From Chondrinema litorale (lineage in GTDB: Bacteria > Bacteroidota > Bacteroidia > Cytophagales > Flammeovirgaceae), in NCBI RefSeq assembly GCF_026250525.1, contig NZ_CP111043.1:4874442-4938441 (forward strand): a stretch of 64,000 nt of DNA, read 5' to 3'. Below are positions 1 to 8,731 of this stretch, piece after piece. The notes under the pieces are model-generated. The model saw only the letters and a program-made list of their open reading frames with translations. It was not told the origin of the DNA and did no database searches. The translations under genes and the position numbers were made by a program. Every line of letters starts with the position of its first letter. The first letter of the stretch is position 1.

Positions 1-1
1 A

Positions 2-892
2 AATTATATGGTTTCTTTAACTGTAACAAATGATGGAGGTTGTTCTACTACATTCTATGACTCATTAACTATTGAAGGAGGTATTGATACTGTTTTCGCA
101 GATTTTACAATTATTCCTTCAACACAAACCTGTGTAAACAATACGGTTACTATCACAGATATGTCGAGAGGTTATGAGTCAAATGAAAGACAATGGTATT
201 TTGACGATCCAGATGTGGTAATTGAGGGTGATACATCCAATCAAGGTTCCCCTTGGTCTACTCCAGGACCTGTAAATGTTTACTGGACTACTCCGGGTGA
301 AAAAACTGTCACTTTAAAGGTAATTGGAAGCAATGGTAACGACGATACCAAAGTCGCCTCACAAACCTTTATGGTATACCCCTACCCGAATGCAAACTTC
401 GATGTAGAAACAGAAGATTGTAATTCACTTTCTGTCTTATTTACAGCAAATCAGGCAAATGGCAATTATTATGAGTGGGATTTCGGAGATGGCAGCGATC
501 CGGTAAATGCTTCCGTAATACAACATACATATGCTTCTGCCGGACAATATACTGTCACGTTAACGGTTGTTAATAACGGTTGCGAATCGGTAGTTTCTAA
601 AACAGTAAATATAGGAGATTGCGATTCGCCGTTGTATACTGCCGGCATTATTGTAAGTGCAGCAAGAGAAGATTGCGCCTCACAGCGATATTACTTTGAG
701 GATGCTTCTCAGGGAACGTTTACCAGTTGGGAGTGGGATTTTGGTAGCGGTTCTCAACCTGCAACAGCCAGTGGTCCGGGGCCACATGAAGTTATTATAG
801 ATTCTGGAAATCAGGATCCGGTAACTGTAACTTTAACTGTAACTGATGAAGATGGTAACACATATGTGGTTACAACAGAGATCGAACCGTAA
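2..892 (+). CDS. PKD-repeat surface protein, C-terminal part (5' end outside window)
   Basis: The frame is open from the window edge, so the first ATG (position 8) is internal and this is the tail of a larger protein. At least two clear PKD folds are visible, with cores YEWDFGDGSD (nt 470-500) and WEWDFGSGS (nt 730-760); the first visible residues look like the end of another PKD repeat. PKD repeats are beta-sandwich modules of secreted adhesins. The protein ends soon after the last PKD-like strand, with no type A sorting tail or gliding-associated C-terminal domain that I can recognise. The porP/sprF-like gene starts 30 nt downstream on the same strand. Such pairs are common in gliding Bacteroidota, where the PorP/SprF partner helps export or anchor the adhesin through T9SS. 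Function is inferred from repeats and neighbour. Confidence 0.85.
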   Translation, partial: NYMVSLTVTNDGGCSTTFYDSLTIEGGIDTVFADFTIIPSTQTCVNNTVTITDMSRGYESNERQWYFDDPDVVIEGDTSNQGSPWSTPGPVNVYWTTPGEKTVTLKVIGSNGNDDTKVASQTFMVYPYPNANFDVETEDCNSLSVLFTANQANGNYYEWDFGDGSDPVNASVIQHTYASAGQYTVTLTVVNNGCESVVSKTVNIGDCDSPLYTAGIIVSAAREDCASQRYYFEDASQGTFTSWEWDFGSGSQPATASGPGPHEVIIDSGNQDPVTVTLTVTDEDGNTYVVTTEIEP

Positions 893-922
893 ATTTATCG
901 AACTTACTTACTTCTAATATTC

Positions 923-2047
923 ATGGTAAAAGGGTTAACCAGCTTAAGCACACTAAAACTGATTACTTTCAGAAAAGTATTTTTTCTGTTGATATCGCTA
1001 TTGATATCTGGTAAAATTTTGGCGCAAGACCCTCAATTTACCCAGTTCTATGCGGCACCATTATATCTAAACCCAGCTTTTACAGGCTCTACGGGCGAAG
1101 GTAGAATTATTGCCAATTATAGAAACCAATGGCCTGGTTTAAGTTCAAACTTTGTAACTTATGCAGCTTCCTACGATCAGTATTTTCCTGGGATAAAAAG
1201 TGGTGTTGGTATCATGCTCAAAAGAGATGAGCAAGGTGGTGGAGCAAGCTCTCCCTTTGTTTCTAATGATGTAAATCTTTTATATTCATATTTAATTCCT
1301 CTCAACGAAGTATTTGCGATTTCTGCTGGATTGCAATTGGGTTATGGGTTGAGAGACCTCAATTTCAATAATTTCTTATTTGGCGATCAGATAGATGACG
1401 ATGGACCTACAGGAAATGCAACAGGTGAAACCTTCAGTAGTGATCAAATTGGTTATTTCGATGTATCTTCTGGTCTTGTATTATTCTCTAATAACCTTTG
1501 GGTAGGATTTGCAGCACATCATTTAAATACACCTAACCTCTCTTTTTTAGGAGATGCAGATCCATTACAGATGAAATTTAATGTTCATGCTGGTTACAAA
1601 ATATTAATTGGACAAGTTAAAAGGAGAAACAGGAAAGTTTCTGAGCAAAGTATTACGCCAGTTATTCACTATAAATCTCAAGGTAAAGCAGATCAGTTTA
1701 GTATAGGAGCTTATGCTAATTACGACCCAATTGTATTTGGTTTGTGGTATAGAGGTTTACCTGTTAAAGAGTTCGAAAATGCAGGACTAAACCAAGATGC
1801 TTTTGCAGTGCTTGTTGGGTTTAATTTAGATAACCTAAGTATTGGCTATAGCTACGATTATACTATTTCTGGATTAAGTAATGTAAATACTTATGGTTCT
1901 CACGAAGTATCTATAACCTATCACATTAAATATAAAGACAAAGGAAGAAGAAAAGGATTTGGATATCCACAAGTAGTATGTCCAAATCCTTGGAAAAAAT
2001 ATCAGAAACTTAAATACGAACATACAAAACCTTTCAATAATCGATAA
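923..2047 (+). CDS. Type IX secretion system PorP/SprF family outer-membrane protein
   Basis: 374 residues. A long N-terminus leads to a hydrophobic signal sequence ending at ILAQ, followed by the PorP/SprF hallmark DPQFTQFYAAPLYLNPAFTG and then alternating beta-strands typical of an outer-membrane barrel. An in-frame ATG nearer the signal peptide is not obvious, so the upstream start is kept. Family members associate with T9SS; SprF of Flavobacterium is needed for export of the adhesin SprB. This gene follows the PKD adhesin by 30 nt and is probably cotranscribed as its dedicated partner. It is a paralogue type found in many copies, so I do not assign porP itself. A short weak hairpin lies between this stop and the convergent gene. 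Confidence 0.9.
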   Translation: MVKGLTSLSTLKLITFRKVFFLLISLLISGKILAQDPQFTQFYAAPLYLNPAFTGSTGEGRIIANYRNQWPGLSSNFVTYAASYDQYFPGIKSGVGIMLKRDEQGGGASSPFVSNDVNLLYSYLIPLNEVFAISAGLQLGYGLRDLNFNNFLFGDQIDDDGPTGNATGETFSSDQIGYFDVSSGLVLFSNNLWVGFAAHHLNTPNLSFLGDADPLQMKFNVHAGYKILIGQVKRRNRKVSEQSITPVIHYKSQGKADQFSIGAYANYDPIVFGLWYRGLPVKEFENAGLNQDAFAVLVGFNLDNLSIGYSYDYTISGLSNVNTYGSHEVSITYHIKYKDKGRRKGFGYPQVVCPNPWKKYQKLKYEHTKPFNNR

Positions 2048-2055
2048 AAAAGGTT

Positions 2056-2451
2056 TTATACCTCTTCAAGTTTTATATAATTTGCTAATACTTTGTCTAC
2101 TTTTTTTACAGATTTCAAATATGCTTTTTGAAAATCTTTAAATCTTTCTTTAAGGTTAAAAAAAGTTTCTACGTATTGATGATCATCTGCAAAAAGATGA
2201 TAACTCCTATAATCTTCCAGTTTATGTTCTAACTGATTGATGTGTTCTCTAAACTGTTGCATCTCACGCGATTTAGTAGAAAGATTCATCTCTGCAGCAA
2301 TTAAATCTCGTAAATGTTCATGTATCTTGTTTTTGCTTACAATACTCGTAATGTTTTCAACATACATGTCGGTTTCACGCTGGTAAAACATGATGCGGTT
2401 TAGCCATATCTTGTTATAGAAAAGAATTTCTTGAACACTTAAATATCTCAT
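2056..2451 (-). CDS. Hypothetical helical protein downstream of a universal stress gene
   Basis: About 131 residues if it starts at MRYLSVQEIL; an upstream in-frame ATG at 2490 would add 13 residues of low-complexity sequence and is less likely. It is strongly helical and charged, with a coiled-coil-like stretch (QFREHINQLEHKLEDYRS), and has no signal peptide or membrane segment. I recognise no family. It lies 70 nt downstream of the Usp gene on the same strand, so a shared transcript and a stress-related role are possible but unproven. Convergent with the PorP/SprF gene, 8 nt away. Confidence 0.6.
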   Translation of the reverse strand: MRYLSVQEILFYNKIWLNRIMFYQRETDMYVENITSIVSKNKIHEHLRDLIAAEMNLSTKSREMQQFREHINQLEHKLEDYRSYHLFADDHQYVETFFNLKERFKDFQKAYLKSVKKVDKVLANYIKLEEV

Positions 2452-2521
2452 GGCAGCAATGTTTTGGTGAATACTACAGATACAAAACAAATTTAATTAG
2501 GCATGTGTTTGCTACTTGTTA

Positions 2522-3421
2522 CTATTTTTTCTTTCTCATTACCATAATAGGATTTGTAGTGTTTAGAGAGATCAGTTTTTCTGTTACACTACCCATTAAA
2601 AATGCATCCCAGGCTGAGTGACCTTTAGCTCCAATAATGGTGAAATCTATATTATTCTTCAAGATGTAATCATTAATATGTTTAGCAGTTCTACCTGTAG
2701 TATTTTCAATAAATACCTGCTTTATATTGCAATGATCTAATCCTTCTTTATCTAAATATTCTTTAAAAGCTTTCACTTTGTATTTGTGCACATCACCTAC
2801 TAGTTCTCTATAGTTTACACTTACATTGTAATTATTAAACATTGGCACATCAAATACATGAAGACTTGAAATTGTAATATCTCCAATTGCTTTCTTTAGT
2901 AATAATCCGGTCTTTAATGCTTGATCTGCATTACCAGAAAAGTCGAATGGTATTAAAACATTCTCGAAAGGTAAATGGGCATTTTCAGGAATAAATACAA
3001 TTGAGCAATTAGCTTCACGGGCAAGTTTATTTCCTGTAATACCACTACCCTCTGATATTTTTTTATTACCTACTAATATCAGATCAACTTTTTTAACATT
3101 TGTCCAATGAAGTAATTCTTGTAAAGGTCTACCCTCTGCAATTACTACTTTCATCTGTTTGTCATTCCAAGTACCATAGTGTTTTAGTACTTCATCTTTA
3201 ATTTTTCCTCTCAGTAATTCATCTTTTGGAGTAGCAACTGCTGCTGCATTATTTGAATACTCAAAATTCAAATAATCGGGCATCTCTAAATCCCTGTCAA
3301 CATGTACAAAGTAAATCTTTTCTGGATTTACCATTGATGCCATATAATTGGCAAAACGCAAAATTTCCCTATCAAAATAAGTGTGGTCTAAGGCGACCAT
3401 CATGCGATTAAACAATTTCAT
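2522..3421 (-). CDS. Tandem-domain universal stress protein (UspA family)
   Basis: About 299 residues from MKLFNRMMVALDHT, the natural start for the first Usp beta-strand; 26 further codons upstream are open but look untranslated. There are two Usp (adenine nucleotide alpha-hydrolase-like) domains in tandem. The second ends with GAKG, nine residues, then GS (GAKGHSAWDAFLMGS), which matches the G-x2-G-x9-G-S/T ATP-binding motif of Usp proteins. In the first domain the equivalent region (VGNKKISEGSGITGNKL) is degenerate, so only the C-terminal half is expected to bind ATP. Usp proteins are cytoplasmic stress and energy-state effectors. Probably cotranscribed with the small helical gene downstream. 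Confidence 0.9.
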   Translation of the reverse strand: MKLFNRMMVALDHTYFDREILRFANYMASMVNPEKIYFVHVDRDLEMPDYLNFEYSNNAAAVATPKDELLRGKIKDEVLKHYGTWNDKQMKVVIAEGRPLQELLHWTNVKKVDLILVGNKKISEGSGITGNKLAREANCSIVFIPENAHLPFENVLIPFDFSGNADQALKTGLLLKKAIGDITISSLHVFDVPMFNNYNVSVNYRELVGDVHKYKVKAFKEYLDKEGLDHCNIKQVFIENTTGRTAKHINDYILKNNIDFTIIGAKGHSAWDAFLMGSVTEKLISLNTTNPIMVMRKKK

Positions 3422-3585
3422 TTTCTTAGAAGTTAAGGTTAAGAAATTTTGGCATGTATAGTAGTTAATTGGATTAAATCTATGAATAAGATTATCCAAT
3501 TCACATGAGATATGTCAGGAATAGTAGTGAATTTGGTCAAAATTTATGACCTGCGATTTTATTACTTTACTTAATTACAGCCTTC

Positions 3586-4125
3586 TTAAAATTTCAATAA
3601 AGAATAACCTTTAAGCTGATAAGTTGTAAGCAATGTTAAAGCAGAATAAGAAATACCTATGTCTTTGTTAACCCATTCTCTTTCATAGTTTCTTGCTAAT
3701 AAAGATTGAGCACAAACATAAATCTCTACACCAGATTTTTTTAATGCGCCTATTAAGTCAATATTTGGATTATCAACTTCAAATTTTTCTTTGTGGTGCT
3801 TATTGTCTAACACTGCGGCAATAGCTTTAGAATGTATTACGGCTTTTACATGCATGTTTTTTAGAGGTACACCTGCTGCCACATGCAAATTCATCATTCT
3901 GGCAATATTATGTAAAGATGGATTTACTGCATTTGCCGAATCACTACCCATTGTTACATCAATAACAATATTGTATTCTAAGCTTGGATCTGGTTTTTCG
4001 TCTGGAGATTCAATTTCATATATGCCTCCAAAGCCGGGAACTGCTGGTGAAACTCGATCTTGAGAAAATGCAGGATTGAAAGCCAATAATAACAGCGCTG
4101 CGAAAAGTTGTAGTTTTAAGTTCAT
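3586..4125 (-). CDS. Exported DsrE/DsrF-like protein
   Basis: 179 residues with a clear signal peptide ending at AFSQ, so probably periplasmic. After about 25 residues comes a DsrE/F-like alpha/beta fold: a first strand (YNIVIDVTMG), a helix with HNIARMMNLHVAAGV, a strand MHVKAVIH, and the motif VEIYVCAQSLLAR with Cys138 in the position often used for sulfur relay or redox in this family. The true sulfur-relay DsrE/TusD proteins are cytoplasmic; exported relatives in Bacteroidota have no firmly established role. It follows the unknown gene upstream by 16 nt on the same strand, so the two probably form an operon. Confidence 0.75.
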   Translation of the reverse strand: MNLKLQLFAALLLLAFNPAFSQDRVSPAVPGFGGIYEIESPDEKPDPSLEYNIVIDVTMGSDSANAVNPSLHNIARMMNLHVAAGVPLKNMHVKAVIHSKAIAAVLDNKHHKEKFEVDNPNIDLIGALKKSGVEIYVCAQSLLARNYEREWVNKDIGISYSALTLLTTYQLKGYSLLKF

Positions 4126-4141
4126 TAAAGTTTAGTTAAAT

Positions 4142-4903
4142 TTATTTTACTATACCAAGTTGTTGTGATGCTATTTTTCTTTTTATGTCATATGGAGTTT
4201 GCCAGCAAGGATTTGTAGACTTATCCCAGCAAAAAACAGGTATGTCTCCTGCTTTAGCAAGATGCTCCAAAAGCGCTGTTTCTTCTTCGGGCTCTCTTCT
4301 AAAAGTAAAAGGATTTCTATAGTTTTCTTTCTTACCTAACTGATAATATTTTGCATCGTTTTGTTTAATAAGATCAATTAGTTCTTCTCCTCTATGGAAC
4401 ATTCTGTTTAAAAATCGCAAGCTAAATGGGCCAATATTTTTTCTATTTACTTTATCTTTTTTCACCCATTTTGCCCAATCAAAACCATAACTAAAGTCGT
4501 GTATGTATTGAAATTTTATGATTGAATGCTCGCCAAAAACATTGAGTAGTTTTTGCATAATTTCAAGAAAATTTTCCAGATACTTCCCGAAACCTACTGT
4601 ACTTTCTTTCATCTCATAGTAAGCACTAAAAAAGATAAAATCCATATCCCAAAATATATTTTTAGGAAAATGATACAGCTCTGCTTTTGTTACTTCTTGG
4701 AAAATCTCACAGAACTCTAAGCAAAGTTTTTCATCTTTTTCTTCTACATACAAATTTTTTCCCAACTCATAATATGTGGTAGCTTCTCGCTTTTCTGGCG
4801 AAAGCGATTTTCTGAAATTTATCTCGTAGTTTTTAAAGAGTTCGTCTGTTTGTTTACATACTCTGGCTACATCAGATTGCTCATATAATTCCGGTTCCCT
4901 CAT
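4142..4903 (-). CDS. Hypothetical cytoplasmic protein
   Basis: 253 residues, no signal peptide, no membrane segment, rich in aromatic residues and Lys/Glu. The middle contains many Tyr/Phe/Trp (FDWAKWVKKD, FLNRMFHRGEELIDL) and the C-terminus has FCWDKSTNPCWQTPYDIKRK. I do not recognise the family and see no catalytic motif. It precedes the exported DsrE-like gene by 16 nt and is probably cotranscribed with it. Confidence 0.6.
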   Translation of the reverse strand: MREPELYEQSDVARVCKQTDELFKNYEINFRKSLSPEKREATTYYELGKNLYVEEKDEKLCLEFCEIFQEVTKAELYHFPKNIFWDMDFIFFSAYYEMKESTVGFGKYLENFLEIMQKLLNVFGEHSIIKFQYIHDFSYGFDWAKWVKKDKVNRKNIGPFSLRFLNRMFHRGEELIDLIKQNDAKYYQLGKKENYRNPFTFRREPEEETALLEHLAKAGDIPVFCWDKSTNPCWQTPYDIKRKIASQQLGIVK

Positions 4904-5242
4904 ATATTTTTACTCAATATTCTGCTAGTTGAAAGTTAACACAAAACTTCAAATTTTGGCTAACTAATCGTGTTTTCTATTAACAATAGAATCGTTTCTC
5001 GGTTAGAGATTTTAGGAAAAATCTAACTTTAAGGTAAAATAAAGGATTTTGATTTGTTATTAAGCATATTAGATTTTTAAATCCATTACAATTGCCTTTT
5101 GGTATCATATAGATTTTGATATAAATTTAACCCTTGCTTAAAAGGTTTTTTGCTTAAAATTAAGACCTTGACAGGCAAGTTATTCTATCAGAAAAAAGAA
5201 TTAGAACCAGTAAAAATCTATCATTTTAATCGGATTATAATT
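4904..5242. other. AT-rich divergent intergenic region
   Basis: A 339-nt spacer between the minus-strand hypothetical gene and the SCP2 gene; it must carry both promoters. It contains a perfect 7-bp inverted repeat with a 3-nt spacer (TTCTATT-aac-AATAGAA, 4975-4991), too short and without a T-run to be a terminator, so possibly a regulator site. A TAGATTTTG stretch near 5109 resembles the Bacteroidota -7 box with one extra base. No coding potential seen apart from a short open extension upstream of the SCP2 start. Confidence 0.5.
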
Positions 5243-5542
5243 ATGGAATTAAATAGTTTTACTGAGAAAGTAAAAGAAATTGTAGCTTCGAAACCTAGCT
5301 TAGGAAACACATTAAAGTTTGTTTTTGAAGAAGGTGTTATTTTTATTGATGGCACGGTTGAGCCAAGTGTTGTTTCAAACGAAAACAAGGAAGCGGCATG
5401 TGAAATACATGTTAGTATGGAAGATGCCAGAGCTTTTCTTGATGGTCAACTAAACCCTATTGAAGCCATGATGGAGGGAAATTTAAAAATTGAAGGTGAT
5501 GTGGCAGTTGCAATGAAAGTGGTTGAAATAATGACTACTTAA
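5243..5542 (+). CDS. SCP2 sterol-binding domain protein
   Basis: About 99 residues from MELNSFTEKV; the frame is open for 31 codons more upstream but that extension lacks homology to the fold. It is a single SCP2 domain: an amphipathic first helix, beta-strands TLKFVFEEGVIFIDGTVEPSV and ACEIHVSMEDARAFLDGQLNP, then the typical IEAMMEGNLKIEGDVAVAMKVVEIM. These small cytoplasmic proteins bind lipids or acyl-CoA in a hydrophobic tunnel; the physiological ligand in bacteria is generally unknown. Followed by a bidirectional terminator. Confidence 0.9.
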   Translation: MELNSFTEKVKEIVASKPSLGNTLKFVFEEGVIFIDGTVEPSVVSNENKEAACEIHVSMEDARAFLDGQLNPIEAMMEGNLKIEGDVAVAMKVVEIMTT

Positions 5543-5561
5543 TTAAAAGATACTTCTTAGT

Positions 5562-5597
5562 AAGCCTTGTTGAATTCTTTTTCAGCGAGGCTTTTTT
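5562..5597. terminator. Rho-independent terminator after the SCP2 gene
   Basis: AAGCCTTG pairs with CGAGGCTT (8 bp with one G-U) around a 16-nt loop, followed by a T-run. It sits between the convergent SCP2 and CruF-type genes. Confidence 0.75.
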
Positions 5598-5604
5598 TAT
5601 ACCC

Positions 5605-6315
5605 TCAAATAAATAAATTATTTAAGAAAAAGAACATTAACTGTGCTCCAAATACATATACTGCAAATAGGTTTTGCTTTTTAAAATTAAGAAAGTAAAA
5701 TAAAAAACAGGGAATTAAACCTATTATAAACCAAGCAAAATAGTTTTGTAGTGGAATTTCATTTCCAGCCCAAGTCCAAAAATCGTATTTAATCGCAACA
5801 GGCTCTATCAATAAATCTAAAATCACCATTAGTAAAGATGCTGCCATTGTTCTGATGTATATGTTAGAAGAAACACCAAACATTAAACTACTACACACAT
5901 AAGAAAGTAAAAACCAGTTTATTCCGATTACCAAAGGAACCTCCAAGAATTTCCAACCTAATGTAGCGCCATAAGCATATTCGCCAAAAATAACTCCAGT
6001 AGCAACGCCCAATACTTCTGCAAAAAAACCTGTGAGCATAGCCATTATTACATACACAAAAAACTGCCTGTTCCAGTCTTTATGGAAATAAAGTAACATA
6101 GCCGAAGTAAGTAATAGATTTAATGGTGTAAGAGAAATAAAACTCTCAAATGGTGTTAGCTTTTGCATGTATTCGTTCATTATTGGCACATGCATCCCTA
6201 AAAAACCAAAAAAATACAAAGCAATTAGAAAAATAACCGATGGTTTAAAGAATTTTCTTTTTTGATAGTGCAATGGTATATTTTGATTTGTGTTTGTATT
6301 TAATTGGATACTCAT
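5605..6315 (-). CDS. cruF: Carotenoid biosynthesis membrane protein, CruF-type (carotenoid hydratase family)
   Basis: 236 residues with about seven membrane segments. Family signatures are visible: FFAEVLGVATGVIFGEYAYG followed by LGWKFLEVPLVIGINWF, then DLLIEPVAIKYDFWTW, and NYFAWFIIG near the C-terminus. CruF-type proteins add water across the 1,2 double bond of acyclic or monocyclic carotenoid ends, giving 1'-hydroxy carotenoids; archaeal relatives act on bisanhydrobacterioruberin. No crtB/crtI genes are in this window. A GT2 glycosyltransferase is transcribed divergently 46 nt away, which would fit glycosylation of the new hydroxyl. The gene symbol is by family resemblance; substrate unproven. 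Confidence 0.8.
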   Translation of the reverse strand: MSIQLNTNTNQNIPLHYQKRKFFKPSVIFLIALYFFGFLGMHVPIMNEYMQKLTPFESFISLTPLNLLLTSAMLLYFHKDWNRQFFVYVIMAMLTGFFAEVLGVATGVIFGEYAYGATLGWKFLEVPLVIGINWFLLSYVCSSLMFGVSSNIYIRTMAASLLMVILDLLIEPVAIKYDFWTWAGNEIPLQNYFAWFIIGLIPCFLFYFLNFKKQNLFAVYVFGAQLMFFFLNNLFI

Positions 6316-6361
6316 TTTTTAAATTTCAATCTTTAAATAATTTCATTTCGTGGCAAACCCC

Positions 6362-7333
6362 ATGTCATCATTACCATTAGTTACAGTAATTTGTTTGTGT
6401 TATAACCATCAAAATTATGTACTGGAAAGTATCAACTCTGTATTAGCACAAAGTTATACACAAATTGAATTAATCGTAGTAGATGATGCAAGCACAGATA
6501 ACAGTCAAGCTTTAATCAGTAATTTTATTAAAGCTCATCCTCAGATTACTTTTATCCCCCTAGAGACAAACCTTGGTAATTGCACTGCATTTAATAAAGC
6601 TTTGGCTAAAGCAAATGGAAAGTATATTATTGATCTAGCTGCCGATGATTTATTGTTACCAGATAGAGTCTTAAAGCAAGTAGAAACATTTGAAAACCTT
6701 TCTGAAGAATATGCTGTAGTTTTTACCGATGCCTATTTGATTGATGAATCTGGACTGAAAATTAAAACATTTTACAAAAGAGATAAAGCTGGTAAACTCA
6801 TCGAAAATGTACCTACTGGAGATATTTACATACATCTTATAAAAAGAATGATATTATCTTCTCCTACTATGATGATGCGTAAAAAAGTATTGGATGAATT
6901 AGGTGGTTATGATGAATCTCTTAGTTATGAAGATTACGACTTTTGGGTAAGATCTGGAAGAAAATATAAATACTTTTTCCTTAACGAAATTCTTACAAAA
7001 AAAAGAGTTATAGCAGAATCTCAAGGAGCTGGTTTTTATAAAAAAAGATTAAACAAGCATTTGATATCTACTTTGAAAATTTGCAATAAAGCACTAGAGT
7101 TAAATAAATCTAAAGAAGAAAACGACGCACTTGGTATATCTGTCAGTTACCACTTAAAACTAGCCTTTTTAACAGAGAATTTCGAAATCTGCGAAGCTTA
7201 TTACTCTTTTCTAAAATCGTTTAAGCAGCCTAATTGGAAAGATAAATCATTTCGCATTCTTGCCGCATTTAGAGTAAAGGTTAATGCCATTTATAGTCTT
7301 TTCCTCAAGCTTTACAGAGGTATTCAAGTTTAA
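6362..7333 (+). CDS. Family 2 glycosyltransferase
   Basis: About 323 residues from ATG at 6362 (MSSLPLVTVICLCYN); a GTG four codons earlier is also possible. It has an N-terminal GT-A fold with CYNHQNYVLESINSVLAQSY, the nucleotide-sugar motif VVDDASTDNS, and AADDLLLPDR as DXD-like metal site; then SYEDYDFWVRSGRKYKY, the usual acceptor-side ED motif. The C-terminal 100 residues are helical. No membrane segment, so cytoplasmic or peripheral. It is divergent from the cruF-type gene, so carotenoid glycoside formation is one possibility (CruC-type enzymes are GT2), with polysaccharide or lipid glycosylation the alternative. Its stop overlaps that of the convergent mgtE by 4 nt. Confidence 0.85.
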   Translation: MSSLPLVTVICLCYNHQNYVLESINSVLAQSYTQIELIVVDDASTDNSQALISNFIKAHPQITFIPLETNLGNCTAFNKALAKANGKYIIDLAADDLLLPDRVLKQVETFENLSEEYAVVFTDAYLIDESGLKIKTFYKRDKAGKLIENVPTGDIYIHLIKRMILSSPTMMMRKKVLDELGGYDESLSYEDYDFWVRSGRKYKYFFLNEILTKKRVIAESQGAGFYKKRLNKHLISTLKICNKALELNKSKEENDALGISVSYHLKLAFLTENFEICEAYYSFLKSFKQPNWKDKSFRILAAFRVKVNAIYSLFLKLYRGIQV

Positions 7334-8685
7334 ATTGAGTTAAGCAACATTCTGGCGATTATAAAGTATACTGCCAAACCCAATAAATCATTAGCAGTAG
7401 TGATAAATGGCCCAGAAGCTAAAGCGGGATTAATACCTAATTTATTCAGAAAAAGCGGTGTAATGGTTCCCATTATAGAAGCTAGCATTACCACACAAAA
7501 CAATGCAATGGAAACAATAATGGCCAGTTCGATTCCTTGAAAGAAAAATATAAAGCAAAATACAACGGATGAAATAGCCATTCCGTTGATGACCGCTACA
7601 GAAAGCACCTTAATTAACCTTTCTGCGGCTGTACTTCCTAACATGGCTGCGGGGTTTGCCAAAGCTTGCACCACCAATGTAGAAGACTGAATACCTACAT
7701 TACCACCAGTTGCCGTAATTAGTGGAATAAAGAAAGCCATTGCAGGTACAAGTTCCAGATCACCTTCAAAGAATCCCATGAGTTGTGCACCTAATAACCC
7801 TCCCATCATACCGATTAATAACCAAGGCAAACGTGCTCTGGAAAGCATCCAAACAGTATCGTCTTCTTCTACATTTTCAGAGATACCAGACATCATCTGT
7901 TGGTTCATTTCGGCCTGCTCAGTAATTACGTCAACAATATCATCAATAGTAATTCTACCAAGTAACTTACCTTGCATATTTACTACTGGTACAGCTTCCA
8001 AATCATACTTCTGCATGATGTCGGCCACTTCTTCTTTTTCGTAATAAGTTTGCACCAAGTGTAGCTCAGGCACACAAATGTCTTTTATTTTGGTTTCATC
8101 AGTAGACAGAATAATCTTCTTTAAAGAAACTCGACCTTTTAACATGCCTAGGTCATCAATTACATATACAGTAAAGATTTTCTCAACATTTTTGGTCTGT
8201 CTTCTAATCTCCTCAATACATTGTTTAATGTCCCAGTTGATGTTAGCTTTAATCAACTCTTTTGCCATTAAACCGCCTGCACAATCTTCGTTATATTTGA
8301 GAAGATCGGTAATGTGAGCAACTTTCTCCTTGTTCTTCATGGAGGCGATTATCTCCTCCTTCATCTTTACAGGAAGTCTGTTCAAAATATCGGCTGCATC
8401 ATCAGAATCAGTAAAATCCATGTATTCTGCCAACTCTTCTGGACTAAAACCCTTTAAAAATTCTTTTTGAGTATCTTCTTCCAGCTCACTAATTACATCG
8501 GCACCAATATTTTTATCTAAAAGGCTTAGAATGTATCGGCACTCATCTGCTTCCATTCTATCTAGAATGATTGAGATATCTGCGGCGTGTAATTCTTTCA
8601 GAAAAGCCTTTATGTTTTTTGCATCCTTATTTTCAACTGAAGTTGAAAGGGTTTTTACAAAATCCATAGTAGGCTCGAAAGACAT
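7330..8685 (-). CDS. mgtE: Magnesium transporter MgtE
   Basis: 451 residues, full length for the family. Domain order: N-terminal helical MgtE-N domain (about 1-130), two CBS domains (about 130-255, including VYVIDDLGMLKGRVSLKKI and VPVVNMQGKLLGRITIDDIVDVI), a connecting helix, and five membrane segments from about residue 280. The pore-lining region PLITATGGNVGIQSSTLVVQ is intact. MgtE is a Mg2+-gated channel in the inner membrane that closes when cytoplasmic Mg2+ is high. No M-box riboswitch is seen in the short upstream region. Convergent with the GT2 gene with stop codons overlapping and no terminator between them. Confidence 0.97.
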   Translation of the reverse strand: MSFEPTMDFVKTLSTSVENKDAKNIKAFLKELHAADISIILDRMEADECRYILSLLDKNIGADVISELEEDTQKEFLKGFSPEELAEYMDFTDSDDAADILNRLPVKMKEEIIASMKNKEKVAHITDLLKYNEDCAGGLMAKELIKANINWDIKQCIEEIRRQTKNVEKIFTVYVIDDLGMLKGRVSLKKIILSTDETKIKDICVPELHLVQTYYEKEEVADIMQKYDLEAVPVVNMQGKLLGRITIDDIVDVITEQAEMNQQMMSGISENVEEDDTVWMLSRARLPWLLIGMMGGLLGAQLMGFFEGDLELVPAMAFFIPLITATGGNVGIQSSTLVVQALANPAAMLGSTAAERLIKVLSVAVINGMAISSVVFCFIFFFQGIELAIIVSIALFCVVMLASIMGTITPLFLNKLGINPALASGPFITTANDLLGLAVYFIIARMLLNSI

Positions 8686-8731
8686 ATATTATTCTGTTAG
8701 ATGGTTCAAAATCAAAATTTCAGCTGCAAAG

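Noticed and set aside
3791..4063. 90-codon plus-strand ORF antisense to the DsrE-like gene
   Set aside because: It lies entirely inside the DsrE-like coding sequence on the opposite strand, and its translation shows no recognisable family or signal.
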